A stretch of 6,949 nucleotides of DNA from an uncultured Pseudomonadota bacterium (GCA_937876385.1 CALFHQ010000878.1:1-6949), one strand, 5' to 3'. Shown: positions 1 through 5,691, counted from the first letter of the stretch. Numbers and translations are program-made. Notes: generated from the sequence alone by a model not told the origin.

Positions 1-96
1 ATGCGGGTCGTGGTCGACCCCGGTGCACACTTCGGGCTCCGGCGCCATGCCGGCAAGGGCAAGCAACAAGACCAGAAATTGTGCGACGCTACGCAT
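1..96 (-). CDS. Secreted protein, N-terminal fragment (cut by window edge)
   Basis: Read on the minus strand, an ATG at 96-94 opens a frame that stays open for 32 codons to the window edge. The first residues are a short charged start (MRSVAQ), a Leu/Ala/Val-rich hydrophobic core and then AGMAPEPEVC, which looks like a Sec signal peptide with a possible signal peptidase I site near residues 16-18. The mature part begins PEPEVCTGVDHDPH. A GGAG at 107-104 lies 7 nt before the ATG and supports this start. No family can be named from so short a piece. The gene diverges from the lipoprotein gene at 365. Confidence rests on the signal peptide plus the ribosome binding site; the rest of the gene is outside the window. 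Confidence 0.6.
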   Translation of the reverse strand, partial: MRSVAQFLVLLLALAGMAPEPEVCTGVDHDPH

Positions 97-122
97 GGGG
101 ACTCCGACGGTAGTTATCAGAC

Positions 123-151
123 AGTTTCCAAACGAATCGCCCAAGAGTCAA
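123..151 (-). promoter_or_regulatory. Candidate promoter for the minus-strand secreted-protein gene
   Basis: On the minus strand TTGACT (151-146) matches the sigma-70 -35 box at 5 of 6 bases. It is followed after 17 nt by GAAACT (128-123), a weak -10 with 3 of 6 matches. The predicted start near 116 would give a leader of about 20 nt before the ATG at 96. The spacing is good but the -10 is poor, so this is tentative. Confidence 0.25.
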
Positions 152-247
152 GCACTAACCACGAAACCGCACCAGTCCGGCGCAGGTCTCAGCACCGCCA
201 GCCCAGCGGGTCTCGTCCCCATGGGAGAACCTTTTGTGGGTTTTGAG

Positions 248-276
248 AAAAAAATGGGCTGGACAGGGCAGCCCAT
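248..276 (-). terminator. Hairpin plus T run, terminator-like on the minus strand
   Basis: ATGGGCTG at 254-261 and CAGCCCAT at 269-276 form a perfect 8-bp stem with a 7-nt loop. Read on the minus strand the stem is followed directly by six T residues (253-248), the form of a Rho-independent terminator. No minus-strand gene lies immediately upstream, since the lipoprotein gene there is on the plus strand. It may stop antisense transcription, act as a leader attenuator for the minus gene, or be an operator palindrome, because it overlaps the candidate plus-strand -35 at 260-265. The structure is clear; the role is not. Confidence 0.45.
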
Positions 277-287
277 GTCAGTAAAAT
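260..287 (+). promoter_or_regulatory. Candidate promoter for the Cys-rich lipoprotein gene
   Basis: TGGACA (260-265, 5 of 6 to TTGACA) is followed after 16 nt by TAAAAT (282-287, 5 of 6 to TATAAT). A start near 294 would give a leader of about 70 nt before the ATG at 365. The -35 lies inside the hairpin at 254-276, so a factor that binds that palindrome would affect this promoter. It is the best match to a housekeeping promoter in the spacer. Confidence 0.4.
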
Positions 288-364
288 CCCCGGGAAATTG
301 TGGTAAAACGCATGTGTCGGACCGAGTCCGGCAGTTACGAACCAACCGTTCTGGAGGAATCAAG

Positions 365-1273
365 ATGAGAAAGTGGACTCTGGTGCTCTTTGCAGTGATG
401 GCTTTGGGCCTTTCGGCTTGTGGTGGCGGCGATGACGACACCAACAACGCCAACAACAATAACAACAACAACAACAGCTCTTCCGACATGTGCGGCGGCT
501 TGTGCCAGACCGGCCAGTACTGCTGGAACGGCATCTGCGCCAACGGTTGCACCAGCGACGAGAACTGCGCCAGCGACGAATACTGCGTCATCGACGATGA
601 ATTCTTCAACGAAGGCCGATGCCACGGCAAGGCAGCACCCTCGGGCTGCTCCTCCGACGACCAGTGCGCGTCCACCCAGGTTTGCCAGATGGGTGCGTGC
701 GTCGCTCCTGTTGCCCAGCCCAAGACTGCGTGCACCTGGAAGCCTGACCTCACTGACGGTTGTGCCAGCGAGCAGCTCTGCTTCATGGGCGATGCCGAAG
801 ATGGAAGCCAGAACGAATGTTACGCCATGCCCGGTTGCGGTGCCGACGGCGCCTGCCCGAAGGACTTCGGCGGTTCTGTCTGCAACGTCAAGGCTGACGG
901 AAGCCGAATCATCCCCTCGAAGGCCGCCATTTGCCTCATGGGCGCCTGCCTGACCGCCGCCGACTGCCCCTCGGGTCAGACCTGCGAGGATCTCTTTGGT
1001 GGACTGGGTTACTGCAGCATGGGGTTCGGCATCGGCGATGATTGCGCGACCGACGACGACTGTGACGCAGGCCAGGTCTGCCACGGGACGGAGTGCGTTC
1101 CCGACACCTCAGTCGACACTTGCGAGACCGACGACGACTGCGCCAACGGCGAAGTCTGCCAGGCGTCTATCTGCATCATCGATATGGGCGACGGCTCCTG
1201 CGAAACCGACGACGATTGCGGTCAAGGGGAAGTTTGCGACATGGGCTTCTGCATGCCGGACATGGGCTTCTAA
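365..1273 (+). CDS. Cys-rich repeat lipoprotein with poly-Asn linker
   Basis: This is a predicted 302-aa lipoprotein. The open frame extends further upstream, but the start is set at 365 by GGAGG at 353-357 (7-nt spacing) and because this ATG opens a clean lipoprotein signal: a basic start, a hydrophobic core and the lipobox LSAC with Cys19 as the lipidation site. Residues 20-40 are a Gly/Asp/Asn/Ser tether containing eight consecutive Asn (30-37). The rest is acidic and Cys-rich. Repeat units with spacing C-x5-C-x5-C-x4 or more-C start at Cys62, 95, 195, 227, 253 and 279, with partial units near 47, 133 and 158. There are 37 Cys; 36 remain after lipidation, an even number that fits a disulfide-bonded extracellular protein. 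Similar bacterial proteins are often labelled Dickkopf-N-like or EGF-like Cys-rich. Likely an outer-membrane or surface protein; its ligand and role are unknown. The Asp-rich DDDC turns could bind calcium, but this is speculation. Confidence 0.9.
   Translation: MRKWTLVLFAVMALGLSACGGGDDDTNNANNNNNNNNSSSDMCGGLCQTGQYCWNGICANGCTSDENCASDEYCVIDDEFFNEGRCHGKAAPSGCSSDDQCASTQVCQMGACVAPVAQPKTACTWKPDLTDGCASEQLCFMGDAEDGSQNECYAMPGCGADGACPKDFGGSVCNVKADGSRIIPSKAAICLMGACLTAADCPSGQTCEDLFGGLGYCSMGFGIGDDCATDDDCDAGQVCHGTECVPDTSVDTCETDDDCANGEVCQASICIIDMGDGSCETDDDCGQGEVCDMGFCMPDMGF
452..475 (+). repeat. AAC trinucleotide run coding for eight Asn
   Basis: Eight consecutive Asn codons, seven AAC and one AAT (458-460), with two more AAC codons just upstream at 443-448 interrupted by GCC. 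They form the flexible linker between the lipidated Cys19 and the first Cys cluster. A near-perfect triplet run can gain or lose units by slippage without shifting the frame, changing only tether length. Confidence 0.85.
1043..1252 (+). repeat. Three tandem Cys-rich repeat units in the lipoprotein
   Basis: These are the three most regular repeat units, coding residues 227-244, 253-270 and 279-296. Each reads C-x-T-D-D-D-C-x2-G-x-V-C-x4-C, and the linkers are 8 residues long. The DNA of the units is also alike (GACGACGACTG/GACGATTG around the second Cys), which suggests fairly recent internal duplication. The earlier units at 62-86, 95-112 and 195-217 are more diverged. Confidence 0.85.
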
Positions 1274-1305
1274 GACCCCGCAAGGATTTCCTGCCTCACT
1301 CCTTC

Positions 1306-1334
1306 TTGTTCTCTCCCCCATGTGACGCTATACT
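1306..1334 (+). promoter_or_regulatory. Candidate promoter for the PilT-like gene
   Basis: TATACT at 1329-1334 matches the -10 consensus at 5 of 6 bases. TTGTTC at 1306-1311, 17 nt upstream, is a modest -35 (3 of 6). Transcription would start near 1341 and give a leader of about 120 nt before the ATG at 1461 that contains both inverted repeats described below. No terminator for the lipoprotein gene is visible before it, so read-through is also possible. Confidence 0.35.
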
Positions 1335-1338
1335 CGCC

Positions 1339-1366
1339 GACTGTAAGTTGCACAATTTGTACAGTC
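1339..1366. repeat. Inverted repeat GACTGTA/TACAGTC in the pilT-like leader
   Basis: GACTGTA at 1339-1345 is perfectly repeated in inverse as TACAGTC at 1360-1366, separated by 14 nt. The arms could form an RNA hairpin at the very 5' end of the predicted transcript or be two half-sites for a dimeric regulator. No T run follows, so it is not a standard terminator. Confidence 0.5.
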
Positions 1367-1384
1367 TCAGGTTCTAAGCAGGAT

Positions 1385-1408
1385 CCTGTTGATTGACAAT
1401 CAAACAGG
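1385..1408. promoter_or_regulatory. Operator-like palindrome TTGATTG-A-CAATCAA
   Basis: TTGATTG (1389-1395) and CAATCAA (1397-1403) are perfect 7-bp inverse copies around a single central A. The symmetry extends outward by four more pairs (CCTG at 1385-1388 with CAGG at 1405-1408) if one A at 1404 is bulged. The core resembles a CRP/FNR-type site, but the spacing between TTGAT and ATCAA is 5 nt, not the 4 nt of the FNR consensus. No T run follows on either strand. It lies 53 nt before the start of the cyclic-nucleotide-binding PilT-like gene. Operator or leader hairpin cannot be decided from sequence. Confidence 0.45.
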
Positions 1409-1460
1409 GTTGGCTCGCTGTCTGAGATGACGCGGTTTAGGCACCATTGGGAGATAGTCT

Positions 1461-3290
1461 ATGGAAACAGTTCCGATTCAAGGCGATGTCTTCGGGAAGA
1501 TTGTGGCGGCCCTAAAGCGGTCGATGTTGTTTTCCACTTTGGACGAAGGATTGTTGGCTCAAATGGCCAACTCCTGTCGCCTGCTGAAGTTCGCACCGCG
1601 GGAGATCATTGTGGCCCAGGGGAAGCCCTCCGACGCGTTCTTCATCATTCTTTCTGGAGCGGCGGCTGTGTTCGTTCGCCAAGAAGAGAGTGGAGAAAAC
1701 TTGAAACTGGCCGAGTTGGGGGCCAGCGACGGAATCGGGGAGATGGGGCTCATCACCGGTGAACCTCGAAGTGCTACCGTGGTGGCCTTCAAGCCGACCC
1801 TCGCTTTGAAGTTGGAGAAGCGACTCTTCGATGCCATCATGGAGCGAACGCCGGAGTTCGGCAAGGCCATCTGCAAGTCGCTGGCGAACCGACTGATCCG
1901 GGCGGACCGCCACGCTGCCGGCAACGAATTCGACCTCACCAGCAACCCGCCCTCCGCCGATGTGCTGGAGTTGCTCCCCGTGGACTTCATCCAGCGCCAT
2001 CGAGTCGTGCCGGTGAAGAAAGACGGTCAGTCGGCCACCATTGGATTTGTTGACAGCCCCACGCCGAAGTTGATGAGCTTGATAAAGAGGCAATTGCCGA
2101 GCATGGAAATCGCCACGGTTTCGGTGCGGGCAGAGCAGTTCTCCGCCCTTCTCGAGCAATACGGAGGGGGGATCACGTCGAGCGCTGGAGACAGCGGACC
2201 GACCATCTCGGGTGGGTCCGTGAATCTGGAGACTCTGCTGCGGAGAATGGTGGCCGAAGGAGCCAGTGACCTCCACCTCACCGCAAAGGAGACCCCTCGG
2301 TGGCGAATCGACGGAGACATGTTGACCATCAAGGGAGCTCCGAGACTGGGCGCCGATGATGTTTTCGAGATGCTGAAGCCGGTGATGCCCGAAGAGGCTC
2401 TGGCCGAATTCGAAGAGACCAACGATGCTGACTTCGCTCACGCCATTGAAGGACTTGCCCGTTTTCGTGTGAACATTTTCCGGGATGCCGGTGGGGTAGG
2501 GACTGTGATGCGAGTGATCCCCATGAAGATTCTCACCATGGATCAGCTCGGATTGCCCCCGGTGGTGTCGAAGTTCTGCGAGTCGCTCAAGGGGATGGTG
2601 TTGGTCACAGGTCCCACGGGAAGTGGGAAGTCCACTACCTTGGCAGCCATGATTCACCACATCAATCAGACCCACAAGGGGCACATCATCACGTTGGAAG
2701 ACCCCATCGAGTTCGTGCACAAGAGTGCCGCTTGTCTGGTAAATCAGCGGGAATTGGGCAGGGACACGGCGTCCTTCAACCGAGCCCTTCGAGCGGCTCT
2801 TCGAGAGGACCCGGACATTGTTCTTGTGGGGGAAATGCGAGACCTCGAAACCGTCAGTCTTGCTCTGGAAATTGCCAACACGGGGCACCTTGTGTTTGGT
2901 ACGTTGCACACCACCACGGCCATTGGAACTGTGGAGCGAATTATCGAGATGTTCCCGGCAGAAGAGCAGAACCGAGTTCGCTCCAGTCTGGCGGAGTCTC
3001 TCGTGGGTGTCGTTGCCCAGAACCTATGCAGAAAGATGGGGGGAGGGAGAATCGCTGCCTACGAGATCATGGTGAACAACTCGGCCATCTCGAACCTCAT
3101 TAGAGAGGCAAAGAACCACCAAATCCTTAGCATCATGCAGACGGGCAAGGCCCTCGGGAACACTCTCTTGAACGAGGAGCTGATGCGCCACGTGATGGAG
3201 AAGAAGGTGGATCCCAAGGAGGCGCTCAGCCGCTCCGCCGACAAGAAGGAGTTGGTTCGCATGTTTGAGAAGAAGCAGATCAGCTTCTGA
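1461..3290 (+). CDS. PilT-family ATPase fused to cyclic-nucleotide-binding and GspE-N-like domains
   Basis: This is a 609-aa cytoplasmic ATPase of the type IV pilus/type II secretion superfamily. GGGAG at 1449-1453 sits 7 nt before the ATG. Residues about 20-135 form a cNMP-binding (CAP_ED) beta-roll. Its phosphate-binding cassette is GIGEMGL...PRSAT, residues 91-106, and retains the Glu (94) and Arg (103) that hold the cyclic phosphate. Residues about 165-235 resemble the GspE/MshE N-terminal domain (LLPVDFIQRHRVVPV). Residues about 255-609 are a full-length PilT core with ASDLHLT, Walker A GPTGSGKS (384-391), Asp box LEDPIE (412-417), Walker B with E458 in EDPDIVLVGEMRD, and His box H476/H483. 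The PilT-typical AISNLIREAK (542-551) is present and the CxxC zinc motif of PilB/GspE is absent, so a retraction-type role is more likely than extension. Usual PilT is about 340-370 aa, so roughly 250 residues are added in front. Inference: ATPase activity or assembly is gated by cAMP, cGMP or a related nucleotide. No other pilus gene is nearby. Confidence 0.93.
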   Translation: METVPIQGDVFGKIVAALKRSMLFSTLDEGLLAQMANSCRLLKFAPREIIVAQGKPSDAFFIILSGAAAVFVRQEESGENLKLAELGASDGIGEMGLITGEPRSATVVAFKPTLALKLEKRLFDAIMERTPEFGKAICKSLANRLIRADRHAAGNEFDLTSNPPSADVLELLPVDFIQRHRVVPVKKDGQSATIGFVDSPTPKLMSLIKRQLPSMEIATVSVRAEQFSALLEQYGGGITSSAGDSGPTISGGSVNLETLLRRMVAEGASDLHLTAKETPRWRIDGDMLTIKGAPRLGADDVFEMLKPVMPEEALAEFEETNDADFAHAIEGLARFRVNIFRDAGGVGTVMRVIPMKILTMDQLGLPPVVSKFCESLKGMVLVTGPTGSGKSTTLAAMIHHINQTHKGHIITLEDPIEFVHKSAACLVNQRELGRDTASFNRALRAALREDPDIVLVGEMRDLETVSLALEIANTGHLVFGTLHTTTAIGTVERIIEMFPAEEQNRVRSSLAESLVGVVAQNLCRKMGGGRIAAYEIMVNNSAISNLIREAKNHQILSIMQTGKALGNTLLNEELMRHVMEKKVDPKEALSRSADKKELVRMFEKKQISF

Positions 3291-3305
3291 ACCTGGCCCT
3301 GTCTA

Positions 3306-3332
3306 TTTGTCAAGTGGCCCTGGGTTGACAAA
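3306..3332. repeat. Inverted repeat overlapping a -35 box
   Basis: TTTGTCAA at 3306-3313 and TTGACAAA at 3325-3332 are perfect 8-bp inverse copies separated by 11 nt. The right arm contains the -35 box of the promoter for the CDP-alcohol transferase cluster. A dimeric regulator bound here would block or adjust RNA polymerase; alternatively the symmetry is by chance. No T run follows, so it does not look like a terminator for the PilT-like gene. Confidence 0.45.
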
Positions 3333-3353
3333 GTCCAGCCCGACTGCTAAATC
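3325..3353 (+). promoter_or_regulatory. Strong candidate sigma-70 promoter of the lipid cluster
   Basis: A perfect -35 TTGACA (3325-3330) is followed after exactly 17 nt by TAAATC (3348-3353). TGC immediately upstream forms an extended -10 (TGn) that can compensate for the weak hexamer. The start would be near 3360, giving a leader of about 30 nt to the ATG at 3389. This separates the lipid cluster from the PilT-like gene upstream. Confidence 0.6.
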
Positions 3354-3388
3354 CCTGTTGCGCCGCGACCAATGGAGGCTTCTGTCCC

Positions 3389-4618
3389 ATGAACGAGTCC
3401 ACTGCAATTCAACGTCCACAGCTTGAAGAAGGTTTTGTAAACCAGGGCTTTGAAGCCTGGGTGGTTCCGGCCCCCGGACAGGAGTCCATCAAGGTTGCCA
3501 CCCTGGCCCTTGATGAACGATGGGTTCGAGGATTCAAGGCGGAGAAGGCCCTGGCAGGTCGGTTGGACTCGGGAGGCGTAAAAGGCACCCTGGAAGGTGC
3601 AGTTCGCCCCGTGGTCATCGCCTCGGGGAGTTGGGCGTTTGATCAGTATGCCGTAGAGGCCGTGGTGGAAAACGCTTCCGCTTGTGAGCCCAACGAAGTG
3701 CTTGTCCCATCAGCCCCTGGACTGTCGCTCCCCCCAGTGTGCGTGGTTGGTGTGGAAGCGGCCAAGCTTCTGGCAACCCTGGACGACGTAGATTACTCCT
3801 CCCAGGTAGACAAGGCGGTGGAATGGCTTCGTGGCCAGGAGGGGGTCACCCTTCGAGAACTGCCCCTGGAAGGCTCGTATTGGGGGAAGGTGACGTCGCA
3901 GGCGGAAGCCAAAGAGGCCACGTGGAGCCTTTTGAAGCGGCTACAGTATCGACCGGGTGGTCTTGTGGCCATCTACATGAATCGCCCCATCTCCATTCGA
4001 TTTTCCAAGCTCATCGTGGACACGGGGATTACCCCGAACCAAACCACCTTCGCTGCCTTCGTTGTGGGCGTTATCGGAGTAGCTCTGCTCTTCTTGGGAG
4101 GTTGGGCCTGGGCCGTAGCCGGGACCTTCCTCCTACACGTCAATTCCATCTGGGACGGCATCGACGGCGAGCTGGCCAGAATGCGGTACCAGAGCTCTGA
4201 CTTTGGCGCCTATCTAGATTCTGTCTGCGACGAGATACTGAACGCAGCCATCATTATTGCCGCTGCCTTCCACATTGTCTGGTTCATGAACTTCCCTGAG
4301 TACTGGATCTGGCTGGGGCTGTTTGGTGGCGGCAGTGCCTTCCTCTATGCGTTGGTTCACTGGCATTGCAAGTGGAAGCATGGGCTGGGGCTGTACTGGT
4401 GGTGGGAAGCCTACAAGCCGAGAAAGCAGGTACAGCGCAGCAAGTCGGCGTGGTTCTACTTCAAGAAGCTGTTTTGCAAGGACTCGATTCTCCTCCTCTT
4501 CTTTGTGGCCGCGGTGTTCCAGTTCATGCATGTGCTGGTCCTTGCAAGTGCCATCATGGGAGTTGTGAACGTTGTGCTGTTGTTCATTCATATCGTCATC
4601 ATGCGAGCGCGGTGGTAG
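3389..4618 (+). CDS. CDP-alcohol phosphatidyltransferase with degenerate nucleotidyltransferase-like N-domain
   Basis: This is a 409-aa integral membrane enzyme that moves a phospho-alcohol group from a CDP-alcohol to an acceptor with release of CMP. GGAGG at 3374-3378 lies 10 nt before the ATG. The family signature D-x2-D-G-x2-A-R-x8-G-x3-D-x3-D is intact, with Asp256, Asp259, Asp277 and Asp281 and Arg264. It is preceded by MNRPISIRFSKL and ITPNQTTF (residues 197-221), a run also typical of di-myo-inositol-phosphate-phosphate synthases (DIPPS). About six hydrophobic segments follow from residue 220, with a hydrophilic stretch at about 330-365. Residues 1-185 are soluble and have no LAAGxGxR motif. 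Their end (an LPLEG-x-YWGKV-like segment, then LLKRL before the membrane domain) resembles the linker of fused IPCT/DIPPS proteins, which suggests a decayed nucleotidyltransferase. The product could be an inositol or other polyol phosphodiester lipid. The stop codon abuts the next gene, so the two are probably coupled. Confidence 0.88.
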   Translation: MNESTAIQRPQLEEGFVNQGFEAWVVPAPGQESIKVATLALDERWVRGFKAEKALAGRLDSGGVKGTLEGAVRPVVIASGSWAFDQYAVEAVVENASACEPNEVLVPSAPGLSLPPVCVVGVEAAKLLATLDDVDYSSQVDKAVEWLRGQEGVTLRELPLEGSYWGKVTSQAEAKEATWSLLKRLQYRPGGLVAIYMNRPISIRFSKLIVDTGITPNQTTFAAFVVGVIGVALLFLGGWAWAVAGTFLLHVNSIWDGIDGELARMRYQSSDFGAYLDSVCDEILNAAIIIAAAFHIVWFMNFPEYWIWLGLFGGGSAFLYALVHWHCKWKHGLGLYWWWEAYKPRKQVQRSKSAWFYFKKLFCKDSILLLFFVAAVFQFMHVLVLASAIMGVVNVVLLFIHIVIMRARW

Positions 4619-5620
4619 ATGGGCAGGGCAACCCTAAAGAAAGTGGTGCGGACGGCCCTCTTCTTCCTGGCCGTTGGACTGCTGGTTTGGCTCCTGGACC
4701 GCATCGGTTGGGACGAAATAGGGGACTCCTTCGAGCGGGTCGGCTGGACCGGCGCGGTGTTGCTCTTGCTCCTCGGGTTTGTCGAGACCTTCCTCGATTC
4801 CGCTGCCTTCAACGCGGCCCTCTTCGGGCGGGTCGGGGCGTTGCGTTCCATGGCGTACAGCGGTGCCGGTGCCATCGTGAACATCATCATTCCCTGGGAG
4901 GCCGGGGAAGCGGTGAAGGGGACTCTGCTGACCCGTCATGTGAGCACCTCCGAGGCCATTCAGGGCACGGTGTTGTGGAACTACCTGTTCAAACTGTCAA
5001 GACCTGCTGTGGCGGTGGTTGCCTCGCTGTTTGCCGTGGTCGTGGGGCATGGCGTGGACCCCCTCATGGCCTGGCTTGTTGTCGGGGCGTCGGTGGTGGC
5101 GCTGGCTCCGTACTTTGTCTTCAAGGTGCTGCTGCACTTTGGCGCATTGGAGATGGGAGTCCGCTTCCTCAAGAAGATTCGAGTCCTGCGACAGGACACC
5201 CAGGGGATTGCCAAGGCCGCCCACGAACTGGATGACCGTATGCGCAGCTTCAAGAAGGACTCCCCAAAAGCCTACTACGCCATCCTTTTGTATCAGAGCC
5301 TCGCCCGGATAGTCGCCATGGTCTCCTGGGGCGTTGCCATGCGATTGGTGGGGCTTGACTACGGTGTGGGGCTCATCGCCCTCCTGTACGCAGCCTTGAG
5401 CGTCTCAGGGTATCTCATCATGCTCTTTCCTGTGCGCATCGGAGTCACCGAGGGGACAGGCTACCTGATTTTTGCACTGCTGGGTCTGGATGGCGGAACG
5501 GGGCTCATCATTGCGGTCATCATGCGCCTGAAGGGACTCCTCGCCAACGGCATTCCCGGCGTCTTCGCAGCCCTGGGAGGACCCCCTCGCAAAGCCCGTC
5601 AAAATCGAGACAATCCTTGA
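4619..5620 (+). CDS. Flippase-like membrane protein (LPG synthase TM / UPF0104 family)
   Basis: This is a 333-aa polytopic membrane protein with about seven or eight hydrophobic segments (for example residues 9-27, 44-60, 118-145, 150-175, 250-270 and 285-310). The segment FPVRIGVTEG (270-279, with Pro271, Arg273, Gly275 and Glu278) is the hallmark of the lysylphosphatidylglycerol-synthase transmembrane family (PF03706). The soluble aminoacyl-transfer domain of MprF is absent, so lysyl-PG synthesis is unlikely. Stand-alone members are commonly labelled flippase-like and sit beside glycolipid or glycosyltransferase genes. The ATG follows the TAG of the upstream gene with no gap, and a GGTGG just before it may serve as ribosome binding site, so translation is probably coupled to the CDP-alcohol transferase. 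Likely role: moving or handling the lipid made by its neighbours; the substrate is unknown. Confidence 0.88.
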   Translation: MGRATLKKVVRTALFFLAVGLLVWLLDRIGWDEIGDSFERVGWTGAVLLLLLGFVETFLDSAAFNAALFGRVGALRSMAYSGAGAIVNIIIPWEAGEAVKGTLLTRHVSTSEAIQGTVLWNYLFKLSRPAVAVVASLFAVVVGHGVDPLMAWLVVGASVVALAPYFVFKVLLHFGALEMGVRFLKKIRVLRQDTQGIAKAAHELDDRMRSFKKDSPKAYYAILLYQSLARIVAMVSWGVAMRLVGLDYGVGLIALLYAALSVSGYLIMLFPVRIGVTEGTGYLIFALLGLDGGTGLIIAVIMRLKGLLANGIPGVFAALGGPPRKARQNRDNP

Positions 5621-5646
5621 CAAATCAACGGTTTGCGGTGTAGTAC
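5617..5646 (+). promoter_or_regulatory. Candidate internal promoter for the nucleotidyltransferase
   Basis: TTGACA (5617-5622) overlaps the TGA stop of the flippase-like gene and is followed after 18 nt by TAGTAC (5641-5646, 3 of 6 to the -10). The start would be near 5653, about 39 nt before the preferred ATG at 5692. The layout copies the promoter at 3325, including the CCC...TTGCG that follows the -10. It would allow the second half of the cluster to be expressed separately. Confidence 0.4.
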
Positions 5647-5691
5647 CCCCTTGCGGTCATGGCGCCGCCGACACACTTCAAGGTGGTCCAA

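Noticed and set aside
318..330. Small hairpin CGGAC-CGA-GTCCG in the lipoprotein leader
   Set aside because: Only 5 bp with a 3-nt loop, no T run and no link to a known element; easily expected by chance at this GC content.
23..364. Upstream extension of the lipoprotein frame to an ATG at 23
   Set aside because: The extension would bury the lipoprotein signal peptide inside the protein and overlap the minus-strand gene. The ATG at 365 has a good ribosome binding site and a proper lipobox.
335..1084. 249-codon minus-strand open frame opposite the lipoprotein
   Set aside because: Its Val/Ala-rich low-complexity product is the antisense image of the Asn, Asp and Cys codon runs of the lipoprotein.
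1274..1305. Terminator after the lipoprotein gene
   Set aside because: AAGGA...TCCTT could form a weak 5-bp stem but there is no T run after it; nothing convincing is present.
1393..1420. TTGACA at 1393-1398 as a -35 box for the PilT-like gene
   Set aside because: No acceptable -10 lies 16-18 nt downstream (the bases there are CGCTGT-like). The hexamer is better explained as part of the TTGATTGACAATCAA palindrome.
1512..2909. 465-codon open frame on the minus strand opposite the PilT-like gene
   Set aside because: It lies wholly antisense to a gene with intact catalytic motifs. Its translation has no domain, is rich in His, Ser and Arg as expected of antisense GC-rich coding DNA, and has no convincing ribosome binding site.
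4366..5235. 289-codon plus-strand frame spanning the CDP-alcohol transferase and flippase-like genes
   Set aside because: It runs out of frame across the junction of two well-supported genes and yields Gly, Arg, Cys and His-rich sequence with no recognisable motif.
5659..5691. Alternative upstream start (ATG at 5659) of the nucleotidyltransferase
   Set aside because: No ribosome binding site precedes it and it is only a few bases after the predicted transcript start. The ATG at 5692 has AAGGTGG and fits the family's usual N-terminus.
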